Assembly (NCBI RefSeq): GCF_003315035.1
Contig: NZ_QNRE01000004.1
Location: forward strand, 186,001 to 250,000
DNA: 64,000 bases
From: Nocardia puris
GTDB lineage: Bacteria; Actinomycetota; Actinomycetes; Mycobacteriales; Mycobacteriaceae
Direction: 5' to 3'
The notes below the pieces were generated by a model. The model ran no database searches and had not been told where the DNA came from. It worked only from the letters and a program-made list of their open reading frames with translations. The position numbers and the translations under genes are program-made. This document shows positions 10,106 through 19,094 of this stretch, in pieces. Each line of letters begins with the position of its first letter. Within the stretch, counting starts at the first letter, position 1.

Positions 10106-10416
10106 TCAGTTCTCGCACGAGGGCGATTTGTTCTCGCCGATGCACCGGGGCAGCGCACCTTGAAATCGTCGACGCGCTCGCACCCGGAACCGATCCCGTT
10201 GAAGATGTTCGCGACCCGGCTCACGACGACCACCGCATTGCCTTCGGCGCGGAACTCGATGTCGTCGGACAGGTCACTACCGGTCATACGCAACTGCGAT
10301 CCGTTCATGACGACGCCCGCGGTGGCGGCCGCATGCGCGGGCGCCGCCGTCCCGATGACGGCCGCGGCGGCCGCCGCGCTGACGAATGCCGATACCACAG
10401 CGCGTGTTCTCTTCAT
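10106..10416 (-). pseudogene. Small secreted protein, 3' end apparently frameshifted or lost
   Basis: From ATG 10416, preceded by GGGAGGA, the frame encodes a clear Sec signal peptide (MKRTRAVVSAFV ... AAPAHAAATA). About 65 residues follow (MNGSQLRMTGSDLSDDIEFRAEGNAVVVVSRVANIF, then GCERVDDFKVRCPG) that recall the first turn of an RTX-like calcium-binding or similar beta-rich exported protein. The frame then finds no stop and continues antisense into the sugar ATPase gene. A stop in a neighbouring frame (10108-10106) would end the protein after a one-base shift. Either a frameshift or loss of the original 3' end explains this. Function is unknown. Confidence 0.45.
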
Positions 10417-10546
10417 GGGTCCTCCCGAGGGTCCGGCGAGCCGTTGCTCGTCGTTCACAGGAGGTCACACGAACCGGAAACGGCTGGTTCACGCGAGAGA
10501 AACCACAGGCGTCCGGTGAAACGATCCCGGGCGCGCGTGATGCGCG

Positions 10547-11050
10547 TCAGCCGCGGCGGGCGCGGCGGAACTCTTCGTTGAGGCGCACGCCCAGCTGATC
10601 CAATGCGATCTCGCGGCCGGACGCGCTGCGCACTTCCACGCGGACCGGGTCGCCGGTGGCCGCCTCCACCAGCAGCAGGGGCGACGGGCCCGGCTGTAAG
10701 TACTTGTCGCCCCACTGCATCAGGGCCAGCACCGCGGGCAGCAGATCGCGTCCCTTCTCGGTGAGCCGGTACTCGTTGCGGGTGCGCTGCCCCGCCTCGC
10801 GGTACGGGTGCTTCTCCAGCAGGCCCGCGTCGGTCAGTTTGCGCAGGGCGGCGGCGGCAGCGGCGTCGGTGATGCCGATGCGCGCGGCGAAACCGTCGAA
10901 GCGGCGGGTGCCGTAGTAGGCCTCGCGCAGCGCCAGGACCGCCGACCGGCTGCCGACGATGTCCATCGCCTTGGCGATCGAGCACTCGTCGGCCCGCCAC
11001 GCACTCAGATCGGCCAGGGGCCCTTCCATCACGGCTGCCATGACGGACAT
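10547..11050 (-). CDS. HxlR-family winged-helix regulator
   Basis: This 167-residue DNA-binding protein has the HxlR core: CSIAKAMDIVGSRSAVLALREAYYGTRRFDGFAARIGITDAAAAAALRKLTDAGLLEKHPY in outline, then the wing TRNEYRLTEKGRDLLPAV. A C-terminal extension of about 50 residues is common in actinobacterial members. Starts at 11053, 11050 or 11041 are possible; 11050 is used. It is divergent from the thiolase gene, and the intergenic space holds a 9-base inverted repeat that is a good candidate operator, so autoregulation and control of the thiolase are likely. Confidence 0.86.
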   Translation of the reverse strand: MSVMAAVMEGPLADLSAWRADECSIAKAMDIVGSRSAVLALREAYYGTRRFDGFAARIGITDAAAAAALRKLTDAGLLEKHPYREAGQRTRNEYRLTEKGRDLLPAVLALMQWGDKYLQPGPSPLLLVEAATGDPVRVEVRSASGREIALDQLGVRLNEEFRRARRG

Positions 11051-11076
11051 CATATCCCGTTCTGGATTGAGTGAAC

Positions 11077-11102
11077 TATAGCCAGGCGTTACTCTGGCTA
11101 TA
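11077..11102. promoter_or_regulatory. Candidate HxlR operator
   Basis: Perfect 9-base arms TATAGCCAG (11077-11085) and CTGGCTATA (11094-11102) are separated by 8 bases. A further half-site (GAGCCAGG) follows near 11111. The element lies in the 97-base gap between the divergent HxlR and thiolase genes, where it would overlap both promoters. Confidence 0.6.
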
Positions 11103-11147
11103 AGCAAATAGAGCCAGGGGTCACCCGGGCCGGAGGAAGGAATCGCC

Positions 11148-12317
11148 ATGAGAGACGCGGTGATCGTGGAAGCGGTACGCACGCCGATCGGCCGGGGCAA
11201 GCCGAACGGGGCGCTGCACGACGTCCACGCCGTCGATCTGCTCGCGCACAGCCTGCGGGCGGTGGTGGAGCGCAGCGGTATCGACCCGGCGCTGATCGAC
11301 GATGTGATCGGCGGCGTCGTCACCCAGGTCGGCGAGCAGGGCGCGAACGTCACGCGCCGGGCGGCGCTGGCCGCCGGCTATCCGGAATCGGTGCCCGCCA
11401 CCACGGTGGACCGGCAGTGCGGCAGCAGCCAGCAGGCCATCCACTTCGCCGCGCAGGGCGTGATCGCCGGCGCGTACGACGTGGTGGTGGCCGCGGGCGT
11501 CGAGTCCATGGGACGAATTCCCATGGGGTCCAACCTGATCGGCTCCGAGGATCTGTCGGGCGTCGCGTTCGCCGAGCGCTACCCGGACGGCCTGGTGCCG
11601 CAAGGCATCAGCGCGGAGCTGATCGCGGCCGAGTGGGGGCTCACCCGCACCCAGCTCGACGAGTTCGCGCTGGGCAGCCACGACAAGGCCGCGCTGGCCA
11701 CGAAGAACGGGCTGTTCGCGCCCGAACTGGCCCCGATCAACGGGCTCGAGACCGACGAGGGCATCCGCGTCGGCAGCACGCTAGAGACGCTGGCCGAGCT
11801 GCGGCCCGCCTACTACGACCCGGCGATGGCCGAGCGATTCCCCCAGATCGGCTGGGAGATCACCGCCGCCTCGGCCAGCCAGGTGAGCGACGGCAGCGCG
11901 GCGGTGCTGATCATGACCGGCGAGCGCGCGGCCCAGCTCGGCCTGCGCCCGCTGGCGCGCCTGCACAGCTTCGCCGTGGCCGGCGACGATCCGCTGATGA
12001 TGCTCACGGCGGTGATCCCGGCGACGCGAAAGGTGTTGCAGCGGGCCGGGCTTCAGCTGTCGGATATCGACCTGATCGAGATCAACGAGGCGTTCTCCCC
12101 CGTGGTGCTGGCGTGGGCGCAGGACACCGGGGCCGACCTGTCGAAGGTGAATGTCAACGGCGGGGCGATCGCCCTCGGCCACCCGCTCGGCGCGTCCGGG
12201 GCGCGGTTGATGACCACGCTGGTGCACGCCCTCCGGGAGCGCGGCGGGCGGTACGGGCTGCAAACCATGTGCGAAGCAGGCGGACTCGCGAACGCGACCA
12301 TCGTGGAACGGTTGTGA
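11148..12317 (+). CDS. Acetyl-CoA acyltransferase (thiolase), FadA5-like
   Basis: This 389-residue thiolase would cleave 3-ketoacyl-CoA or condense acetyl-CoA. The nucleophile is C91 in VDRQCGSSQQA, the catalytic histidine H345 is in GHPLGASGAR, and the second cysteine C375 is in MCEAGGLANATI. The VDRQCGSSQQAIHFAAQGV segment resembles steroid-degrading FadA5 enzymes, which favours a catabolic role. GGAGGAAGG lies 8 bases before the ATG. It is controlled, presumably, by the divergent HxlR regulator and ends at a hairpin terminator. No other beta-oxidation gene is adjacent. Confidence 0.92.
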   Translation: MRDAVIVEAVRTPIGRGKPNGALHDVHAVDLLAHSLRAVVERSGIDPALIDDVIGGVVTQVGEQGANVTRRAALAAGYPESVPATTVDRQCGSSQQAIHFAAQGVIAGAYDVVVAAGVESMGRIPMGSNLIGSEDLSGVAFAERYPDGLVPQGISAELIAAEWGLTRTQLDEFALGSHDKAALATKNGLFAPELAPINGLETDEGIRVGSTLETLAELRPAYYDPAMAERFPQIGWEITAASASQVSDGSAAVLIMTGERAAQLGLRPLARLHSFAVAGDDPLMMLTAVIPATRKVLQRAGLQLSDIDLIEINEAFSPVVLAWAQDTGADLSKVNVNGGAIALGHPLGASGARLMTTLVHALRERGGRYGLQTMCEAGGLANATIVERL

Positions 12318-12360
12318 GCGCGTTCTGATCTGTTGAGCATCGAATAGTCAGGGTGTACAG

Positions 12361-12395
12361 GGGAGTTCGCCGATCGCTGCGGTCGGCGGACTCCC
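12361..12395 (+). terminator. Hairpin terminator after the thiolase gene
   Basis: Arms 12361-12373 and 12383-12395 (GGGAGTTCGCCGA with one G-T pair) enclose a 9-base loop, 44 bases after the thiolase stop. Confidence 0.6.
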
Positions 12396-12463
12396 TTCGC
12401 ACGATTCGCGGCTCGATCGGGCGAGCATGCGGCCGGCGGACCCCCACCTCCCCACCCAGCCGC

Positions 12464-12787
12464 TCAGGAGAACAACACCGCGACCAGCAGCCCGGCGATC
12501 CACGCCTCGACGATCAACGGGATCGCGATGAGCGGCGTCCACCCGATCGGACGCCGGGCACGGACACGCCCCACGACGCGGTACGCCGCCCAGGCGAGCG
12601 CGGCGAGGATGCCCGCCCACGCGAGCACGTAGGCGGCGGACGTGGACCGCTCGCCGCGGCCGGCGACGTCGTAGAGGGGAACCGTGTTCGCCGCGAACCA
12701 GGCGAGAGCGAGCGCGAGGGCGGTGCCCACCGCGGCGCGCGCCAGGTCGGCCGGACGGTCGCGGAGCGGTGGGCGCACGGGTTCCAT
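12464..12787 (-). CDS. Small membrane protein, unknown function
   Basis: This 107-residue protein has three hydrophobic segments (AAVGTALALALAWFAANTV, then AAYVLAWAGILAALAWAAY, then PLIAIPLIVEAWIAGLLVAV) linked by basic loops (RVRARR). No family was recognised. The ATG at 12787 is the start nearest the first membrane segment; the upstream open frame overlaps the divergent menC promoter. It stands alone between the thiolase terminator and menC. Confidence 0.6.
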   Translation of the reverse strand: MEPVRPPLRDRPADLARAAVGTALALALAWFAANTVPLYDVAGRGERSTSAAYVLAWAGILAALAWAAYRVVGRVRARRPIGWTPLIAIPLIVEAWIAGLLVAVLFS

Positions 12788-13001
12788 GATGCGGGGGCCC
12801 CGCACCGGCAGGGGCCGGTATTCAAGTAGTCGGCATTCCGGCCCGCCGGGCGATAGCGGCCAGCGGCTGCGGTCGCCAGGTGCAGGATGTCGATCCGAGG
12901 CGTCCGGAGCGGTCGGAACAGTGTGTCGCGCGCCCGCGGCGGCCGGTAGCCGGTGGAGCCGATCGCGACCGAGCCGCCGGTAGGCGTCGTAGGGTGGCTG
13001 G

Positions 13002-13967
13002 GTGAGCAGCGCTGAGCCCGTTGTGTACGCGATTCCGATGCGCACCCGGTTTCGCGGGATCACCGTGCGGGAGGGGGTGGTGATTCCCGGCGCGGTGGGG
13101 TGGGGGGAGTTCTGTCCGTTCCCGGAGTACGACGACCGCGAGGCGGCCGCCTGGTTGGCGACGGCGCTGGAGCAGGCGGGCGAGGGGTGGCCGGAGCCGG
13201 TGCGCGAGCGGGTGCCGGTGAACTGCATCGTGCCCGCCGTCGGGCCGGAGCGGGCGCACCGGATCGTCGCCGAATCCGGTTGCCGCACCGCGAAAGTGAA
13301 GGTGGCCGATCATCCCGTCTCGCTCGCCGAGGACATCGAGCGGGTGGCGGCGGTCCGGGACGCGCTGGGGCCGGGCGGGGCCGTGCGCATCGATGCGAAC
13401 GCGGTGTGGGATGTGGACACGGCCGTCGCTCGTATTCTCGAGATCGACCGCGCGGCAGGCGGTTTGGAGTACGTCGAACAACCCTGCCGCACCATCGAGG
13501 AACTGGCGGCGGTGCGGCGGAAGGTGGACGTGCGGATCGCCGCCGACGAGTCCATCCGCCGCGCCGAGGACCCGCTGCGGGTCGCGGTCGCCGGCGCCGC
13601 CGACGTGGCGGTGCTCAAGTGCACCCCGCTGGGCGGCGTGCAACGCGCGCTGGAGGTCGCCGAGGCCGCCGGGCTGCCCTGCGTGGTGTCCTCGGCGCTG
13701 GAGACCGGTGTCGGCCTGGGCGCGCAACTGGCCCTCGCGGGCGCGCTGCCCACCCTCGATTTCGCCTGCGGCCTGGACACCCTCTCCCTCTTCGAGGGCG
13801 ACCTCGTCACCGACTCCCCGCGCCCGATCGACGGCTACCTCCCCGTGCCGCACACCCCCGCCACCCCGGACCCCACCCTCCTCGACCGCTACCGCCACCC
13901 CGACCCCGACCGCGTGGCCTGGTGGAACGCCCGCTACGAACGAGTCCGCGCACTGCTCAACCGCTGA
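13002..13967 (+). CDS. menC: o-Succinylbenzoate synthase
   Basis: This 321-residue enolase-superfamily enzyme dehydrates SHCHC to o-succinylbenzoate in menaquinone synthesis. The catalytic lysines are K98 and K100 (AKVKV) and K206 (VLKCTPLGG). Metal ligands are D131 (RIDANAVWD), E157 (EYVEQP) and D182 (AADES). The compact length and the GWGEFCPFPEYDDREA N-terminus match actinobacterial MenC. Translation starts at GTG 13002. No other men gene is in the window, which is common for this gene in Mycobacteriales. Confidence 0.93.
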   Translation: MSSAEPVVYAIPMRTRFRGITVREGVVIPGAVGWGEFCPFPEYDDREAAAWLATALEQAGEGWPEPVRERVPVNCIVPAVGPERAHRIVAESGCRTAKVKVADHPVSLAEDIERVAAVRDALGPGGAVRIDANAVWDVDTAVARILEIDRAAGGLEYVEQPCRTIEELAAVRRKVDVRIAADESIRRAEDPLRVAVAGAADVAVLKCTPLGGVQRALEVAEAAGLPCVVSSALETGVGLGAQLALAGALPTLDFACGLDTLSLFEGDLVTDSPRPIDGYLPVPHTPATPDPTLLDRYRHPDPDRVAWWNARYERVRALLNR

Positions 13968-14007
13968 CGCGGCCGCAGCCTGCCCCGTGTCGGCACGCCG
14001 ACGGCCT

Positions 14008-14520
14008 TCACGCGAAGCGCACGCCGCAGCCGTGCATCGTCGCGCGCAACAGCAACGCCGCCTCCGGGCCGATCACACCGTCCACCAATTCCACGTAACG
14101 AGTGCAGAATTCGGGTCCGTGGGGTGCCGTGGCGCCCGGGGCCGGGTCGAGGTGGTGCGCCAGTTCGTGCAGGACGACAAGTTCGCGCAGCGCCCACGCG
14201 GTGCCGCCGGCGTGCGGCGGCACCGCGAGGACCGCCGCGTCCGCTTCGTAGTGGGCGGCGGTCGCTCCGGCACGCGACCGCACCCGAACCGGCACGACGG
14301 CTCGATCCCATTGGGCGCGAACCCAATTGAGCGCTAGTACCTTCTCAGCATAGGACTGCACCGCGTCCACCGAGGCGAAACGGCGCTCGATCGGCAGCGT
14401 CAGATGCGACCCGTACATGTCGAGGGCGCGATCGCCGTGCTCGTCGGCCAGGTCGAAGGCGTTGCGCACCAACTGTTCCGCGTCGTAGACCTTGGTGCGC
14501 TGCACGTCACGCGCGGCCAC
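14008..14520 (-). CDS. TIGR04338-type putative metallohydrolase
   Basis: This protein of about 170 residues has a zinc-binding HELAHH motif in ELVVLHELAHHLDP, and later GPEFCTRYVELVDGVIGPEAALLLRA. This fits the small actinobacterial TIGR04338 family. GTG 14520 is preferred over GTG 14526 because GAGGT ends directly before 14526 and so gives a proper 6-base spacing only to 14520. The next gene upstream encodes a DUF2786 protein; the two are a recurrent pair. The substrate is unknown. Confidence 0.8.
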   Translation of the reverse strand: MAARDVQRTKVYDAEQLVRNAFDLADEHGDRALDMYGSHLTLPIERRFASVDAVQSYAEKVLALNWVRAQWDRAVVPVRVRSRAGATAAHYEADAAVLAVPPHAGGTAWALRELVVLHELAHHLDPAPGATAPHGPEFCTRYVELVDGVIGPEAALLLRATMHGCGVRFA

Positions 14521-14684
14521 GCCCACACCTCACGTCGCCACCACCACGGTCGACCGCGATCCGCTCGGAGCACAGGCGCCTACTCGCCCGCGCCTCGTAT
14601 CACGCAGCAGCCGTGCGCACTCCGTCACCAGTCGCGGCACCCCACCTCGGCACTCCCTCCGCCACCGGGCCGAGGACACACCCT

Positions 14685-15524
14685 TCACGCCGAGCCCCGC
14701 GACGGCAATTCCCCACGCACGCCACCCAATTCGGTCGACGGACGCAGCCGCGCCGCCTGTCCCGCGCGATCCCCTGCCCGGCGTGCGGCAGCGGAATGCC
14801 CGGTCGAGGTCTGCGGACCGCGCCAGGTGCCGCGCGCCTCGGAGGTCGCAGTGTAGAAGTCGACGAGTTCGATCTCCTTGTCGCGCAACGCGAGTGCTGT
14901 CCCGGCCGCGGCCGACTCCACCGCCTCGGCCTCCACCTCGGACTTCACCTTTGCCAGCCGCCTGCCCACCCGCGCGGCGAACGCCATCTGGAAGTTGAGC
15001 CGGGCCGTCACGGGCGCGGCGGGCGCGCGCACCCGCGTGCGGACCGTGCGCCCGAAGCGACGCTCGGTCACGATCTTCTCGACCGTCGCCGTGCGGTACT
15101 GCCCCGATTTGATGTAGTGATCCGACGCGCGCACCATCTGCACCAGCAGGCTCGCGTACAGCGCCTCGCAGGTGTCGATATCGGTGTCGAAGCCGTAGGC
15201 GTACACCTGGGTGGAGGTGCGGGCAACGTCGCAGCGCACATCGTTGGCGTGCGCGATCGCGACGAACAACTGCACGTAGGTGCGCAGCCCCTTCTTCCCC
15301 GGCTCGCCGATCGGGATGATCCGCTGCACCGGCGTGGCCCGGCGCTCACGCACCGCGACGTGCGCCCGCGCCACCGCGAGGTCGATGGAGGACTTGGTCG
15401 CCAACCGCTGCGCGGCCGCGAGGAACGCCTCGGCCTCGTGCTCGTTGTCGGTGGCCTCCGCCTTGCGCAGCAGGCCGCCGATGCGGGTGAGCATCCGGTC
15501 GGGAACCGCGTCGGGCGAAGTCAT
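14685..15524 (-). CDS. DUF2786 domain protein
   Basis: This 279-residue protein opens with the DUF2786 signature (RMLTRIGGLLRKAEATDNEHEAEAFLAAAQRLATKSSIDL in outline). A conserved middle follows (VQLFVAIAHANDVRCDV, FDTDIDTCEALYASLLVQM), then a basic, low-complexity tail (SAAARRAGDRAGQAARLRPS). Function is unknown. It is on the same strand as the HELAHH protein, with a 164-base gap, and is divergent from the lpqY-like gene. Confidence 0.82.
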   Translation of the reverse strand: MTSPDAVPDRMLTRIGGLLRKAEATDNEHEAEAFLAAAQRLATKSSIDLAVARAHVAVRERRATPVQRIIPIGEPGKKGLRTYVQLFVAIAHANDVRCDVARTSTQVYAYGFDTDIDTCEALYASLLVQMVRASDHYIKSGQYRTATVEKIVTERRFGRTVRTRVRAPAAPVTARLNFQMAFAARVGRRLAKVKSEVEAEAVESAAAGTALALRDKEIELVDFYTATSEARGTWRGPQTSTGHSAAARRAGDRAGQAARLRPSTELGGVRGELPSRGSA

Positions 15525-15671
15525 CGGCAGCCAGCGTAGTCATCGCGGCGGGGTCCCGCCGCGCCCGGATCTGGACCGCAACTCGGGCGTGGCGGATGAA
15601 CGCCGTGTATCTTGCGTTGTGCAACCGGCAGGGTGTGCTGCTGCTCACGTCGTAAACATGGAGTGTCCGCG

Positions 15672-16973
15672 ATGGCTTTGAAGAAGGTGTCGTCCCTACG
15701 TTCGTCGCTCGTGCCGAAAGCCGCGCTCGCGGCGGTCTCGGCCGCGGTGCTGGCGACGACCTTCGCCACGGCGTGCTCGAGCGACGGCGGCGGCAACCCC
15801 ACGGGCGAGAACCTCGAGGGCCGCGGCCCCATCACCTACGTCGAGGGCAAGGACACCACCGAGACCGGTGTGGTCAAGCAGCTCATCGAGCGCTGGAACG
15901 CCTCGCACCCCGACGAGCAGGTGACGTTCAAGGAACAGTCCAACGACGCCTCCCAGCAGTACGACGACCTGGTCGAGAACCTGCGCGCCAAGCGCTCCGA
16001 CTACGACGTGATCGCCCTGGACGTGCCCTGGACCGCCGAGTTCGCGGCCAAGGGCTGGATCCAGCCGCTGAAGGACTCCTTCGCCATCGACACCTCGACG
16101 CTGCTGTCCCCGCCGGTCGCCAGCGCCACCTACAACAACACCCTCTACGCCGCGCCGCGCAACACCAACGGCGGCCTGCTGTTCTACCGCAAGGACCTGG
16201 TGCCCAATCCGCCCACCACGTGGGCCGAGATGCTGGGCCAGTGCCAGATCGCGCGCGACAACAACATCGGCTGCTACGCCGGGCAGTTCGCGCCCTACGA
16301 GGGCCTGACGGTGAACACCTCCGAGGTGATCAACGCGTTCGGCGGCACCTTCGTCGGCGCCGACGGCAAGACCCCCACCGTGGACAGCGCCCAGGCCCGC
16401 GCCGGCCTCAACACCCTGGTGACCGCCTACAACAACGGCGACATCCCCAAGGAAGCCATCACCTTCAAGGAGCCCGAGTCGGCCAACGCCTTCACCCAGG
16501 GCAACCTGCTGTTCCTGCGCGGCTGGCCCTCCACCTTCGGTGACGCGGGCGCCGAGTCGTCGCTGGTGAAGGAGAACTTCGCGGTCGCGCCGCTGCCCGG
16601 CGAGAGCGGCGTCGGCGCCTCCACCCTGGGCGGCTACAACGCGGCCATCAGCGCGTTCTCCAAGAACAAGGCCACCGCGCTGGACTTCCTGCGCTTCCTG
16701 ATCAGCGAGGACGCCCAGCACATCATCGCCTCCGGCGCGCTGCCCTCGGTGCGGGCCTCGATGTACGACGACCCGGCCCTGATCGCGAAGATGCCGTACC
16801 TGCCCGCGCTCAAGGAGTCGATCTCCAGCGCGGTGCCGCGCCCGGTGACCCCCTTCTACCCGGCGGTGTCGAAGGCCATCCAGGACAACGCCTATGCTGC
16901 CCTGACCGGAACCAAGTCCGTCGACGACGCGATCATCGGCATGCAGAAGGGCATCGAGACCGCGGGCTCGTAG
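15672..16973 (+). CDS. lpqY: Extracellular sugar-binding lipoprotein, LpqY-like
   Basis: This 433-residue family 1 solute-binding protein begins with a lipoprotein signal peptide ending at the cysteine of TTFATACSSDG. The mature protein starts RGPITYVEGKDTTETGVVKQ and contains DYDVIALDVPWTAEFAAKGWIQPL and APRNTNGGLLFYRKDLV, which resemble mycobacterial LpqY, the trehalose-binding component. ATG 15672 is used because GGAG lies 8 bases upstream. It is followed by two permease genes, giving a LpqY-SugA-SugB order without the ATPase. Trehalose recycling from the cell wall is the expected role but is inferred. Confidence 0.87.
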   Translation: MALKKVSSLRSSLVPKAALAAVSAAVLATTFATACSSDGGGNPTGENLEGRGPITYVEGKDTTETGVVKQLIERWNASHPDEQVTFKEQSNDASQQYDDLVENLRAKRSDYDVIALDVPWTAEFAAKGWIQPLKDSFAIDTSTLLSPPVASATYNNTLYAAPRNTNGGLLFYRKDLVPNPPTTWAEMLGQCQIARDNNIGCYAGQFAPYEGLTVNTSEVINAFGGTFVGADGKTPTVDSAQARAGLNTLVTAYNNGDIPKEAITFKEPESANAFTQGNLLFLRGWPSTFGDAGAESSLVKENFAVAPLPGESGVGASTLGGYNAAISAFSKNKATALDFLRFLISEDAQHIIASGALPSVRASMYDDPALIAKMPYLPALKESISSAVPRPVTPFYPAVSKAIQDNAYAALTGTKSVDDAIIGMQKGIETAGS

Positions 16974-17018
16974 AGGATGCGCAGCGGACCCGGCCAGACC
17001 GTAGGAGAGAGATAAACG

Positions 17019-18044
17019 GTGTCGGACCCAACGCGCGCGGCCACAGGCGTGTCCGGCGAGGAGTTCCTGCCGCGTAAGCGCGGACTCGGCGAGCGCATCG
17101 CCGCCGAGCTGCGCCTGTCGGCCAAGGCGTGGATGTTCGTGACGCCGGTGCTGATCGCGCTGGCGGTCGTCATCGGCTACCCGGTGGTGCGGGCCCTGTA
17201 CATGTCCTTCCAGAAGGACTCCGGGCTCGACCCCGCCACCGGCATGTTCGTCGAGGGCGGCAGCGCCGGGATCAGCAACTACACGCACTGGCTGTTGCAG
17301 CAGTGCACGCTGCCCACCGGCGAGACCGTCGCCTGCCCCACCGGCAACCTGGGCTCCCAGTTCTGGATGGCCATCGGCGTCACGCTGTTCTTCACCGTGA
17401 TCACCGTGACGCTGGAGGCGACCATCGGCCTCGGCATGGCGATGGTGATGGCCAAGAGCTTCCTCGGGCGCGGCCTGCTGCGCGCGGCGGTGCTCATCCC
17501 GTGGGCCATCCCGACCGCCGTCACGGCGCGCCTGTGGGAGTTCATGTTCCAGTACGACGGCGTGGTCAACAGGGTGCTCGGCACGAACATCCTGTGGACA
17601 TCGGACCCGTGGGCCGCCCGGTTCGCCGTGATCGCGGCCGATGTGTGGAAGACGACGCCGTTCATGGCGCTGCTGCTGCTCGCCGGTCTGCAGGTCATCC
17701 CCAACGACGTGTACGAGGCCGCGAAGGTGGACGGCGCGTCGGCGTGGCAGCGGTTCACCCAGATCACCCTGCCGCTGCTGAAACCCGCGCTGCTGGTGGC
17801 GATCCTGTTCCGCACCATGGACGCGCTGCGCATGTACGACCTGCCCGCGATCATGACGCTGAACAACCCCGACACCCGCACCGTGTCGATCCTGGTGGTC
17901 GACCAGGTGCGACAGGGCCCCAACAGCGCCGCCGCGCTGTCGGTGATCACCTTCCTGCTGATCTTCGCGGTGGCGTTCGTGCTCGTGAAGGTCCTCGGCG
18001 CCAACGCGGTGCGCACCCAGGAAGCCCAGCGGGAGGCGCACTGA
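17019..18044 (+). CDS. sugA: Sugar ABC transporter permease, SugA-like
   Basis: This 341-residue MalF-type permease has about six membrane helices. The cytoplasmic EAA loop (YEAAKVDGASAWQRFTQITLPLLKPAL in outline, near residues 230-256) docks to the ATPase. It starts at GTG 17019, 45 bases after the lpqY-like gene. Its stop overlaps the ATG of the next permease by one base (TGATG), so the two are translationally coupled. A periplasmic insertion around residues 80-115 contains two cysteines (QQCTLP, VACPTG). Confidence 0.9.
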   Translation: MSDPTRAATGVSGEEFLPRKRGLGERIAAELRLSAKAWMFVTPVLIALAVVIGYPVVRALYMSFQKDSGLDPATGMFVEGGSAGISNYTHWLLQQCTLPTGETVACPTGNLGSQFWMAIGVTLFFTVITVTLEATIGLGMAMVMAKSFLGRGLLRAAVLIPWAIPTAVTARLWEFMFQYDGVVNRVLGTNILWTSDPWAARFAVIAADVWKTTPFMALLLLAGLQVIPNDVYEAAKVDGASAWQRFTQITLPLLKPALLVAILFRTMDALRMYDLPAIMTLNNPDTRTVSILVVDQVRQGPNSAAALSVITFLLIFAVAFVLVKVLGANAVRTQEAQREAH

Positions 18045-18922
18045 TGAGCACCACGTTCGACAAGACCCGCGCGAACGGCGCCGTGCCGCTGCGCAAGCGC
18101 CTCTCCTCGCTGCGCATCTACCTCGGCGTGCTGATCGTGATCCTGTGGGGGCTGGGGCCGTTCTACTGGATGGCGGTGACCGCGTTCCGCGACCCCGTCT
18201 ACCAGTTCGACAACACGCCGTGGCCGACGCACCTCACGCTGGAGAACTTCCGCGACGTGTTCGACACCAGCCGCGGCAACGACTTCGGGCGGGCGCTGCT
18301 CAACAGCGTGATCATCGGCAGCGTCACCACCGTGATCGCCCTGGTGATCGGGATCTTCGCCGCCTACGCGCTGGCCCGGCTGGCCTTCCGCGGCCAGTAC
18401 GTGGTGGCCGGACTGATCCTGAGCGCGTCGATGTTCCCGGTGGTCGTGCTCGTCACGCCGCTGTTCCAGCTGTTCACCAACCTCGGCTGGATCGGCAAGT
18501 ACCAGGCGATGATCATCCCGAACATCTCCTTCGTGCTGCCGCTCACCGTGTACATCCTGGCGTCGTTCTTCACCGAATTGCCCTGGGAGCTCGAAGAAGC
18601 CGCGCGCATCGACGGCGCGTCCAAGATGCAGGCGTTCCGCCTGATCATGCTGCCGCTGGCCGCGCCCGCCGTCTTCACCACCGCCATCCTGGCGTTCATC
18701 GCCTCGGTCAACGAGTACCTGCTGGCCCGCCTGCTCTCCAGCGACCAGACCGAACCCGTCACCGTCGCCATCGCCCGCTTCTCCGGCAACAACCCCCTGG
18801 TCCAGCCGTACGCGGCGATCATGGCGGCGGGCACGATCGTCACCATCCCCCTGGTGATCATGGTGCTGCTGTTCCAGCGGCGGATCATCTCGGGTCTGAC
18901 GGCCGGCGGTGTGAAGAGCTGA
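18044..18922 (+). CDS. sugB: Sugar ABC transporter permease, SugB-like
   Basis: This 292-residue MalG-type permease has six membrane helices and the EAA loop LEEAARIDGASKMQAF followed by RLIMLPLAAPAV. It pairs with the preceding SugA-like subunit. The ATG shares one base with the upstream stop. In M. tuberculosis the sugC ATPase gene follows directly; here the next gene is a class A penicillin-binding protein, so the ATPase must come from elsewhere, probably the gene at 8965. Confidence 0.9.
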   Translation: MSTTFDKTRANGAVPLRKRLSSLRIYLGVLIVILWGLGPFYWMAVTAFRDPVYQFDNTPWPTHLTLENFRDVFDTSRGNDFGRALLNSVIIGSVTTVIALVIGIFAAYALARLAFRGQYVVAGLILSASMFPVVVLVTPLFQLFTNLGWIGKYQAMIIPNISFVLPLTVYILASFFTELPWELEEAARIDGASKMQAFRLIMLPLAAPAVFTTAILAFIASVNEYLLARLLSSDQTEPVTVAIARFSGNNPLVQPYAAIMAAGTIVTIPLVIMVLLFQRRIISGLTAGGVKS

Positions 18923-19094
18923 GTTTTTGGCGCGCCGGGGCGCGCGTGGTCGGTCGTCGGGCTCCCTCCCCGAGGTGGCTGGGAGAGTGCGGATCGTGCG
19001 TCGCATCGCCGTGCTTGGGCCGGTTACTCGTGTGACAGGAGTAAAGTCCGGGGCGGTGGTTGGTCGTTGATCCTCGCTCCGGGAGGAGAGTGTC

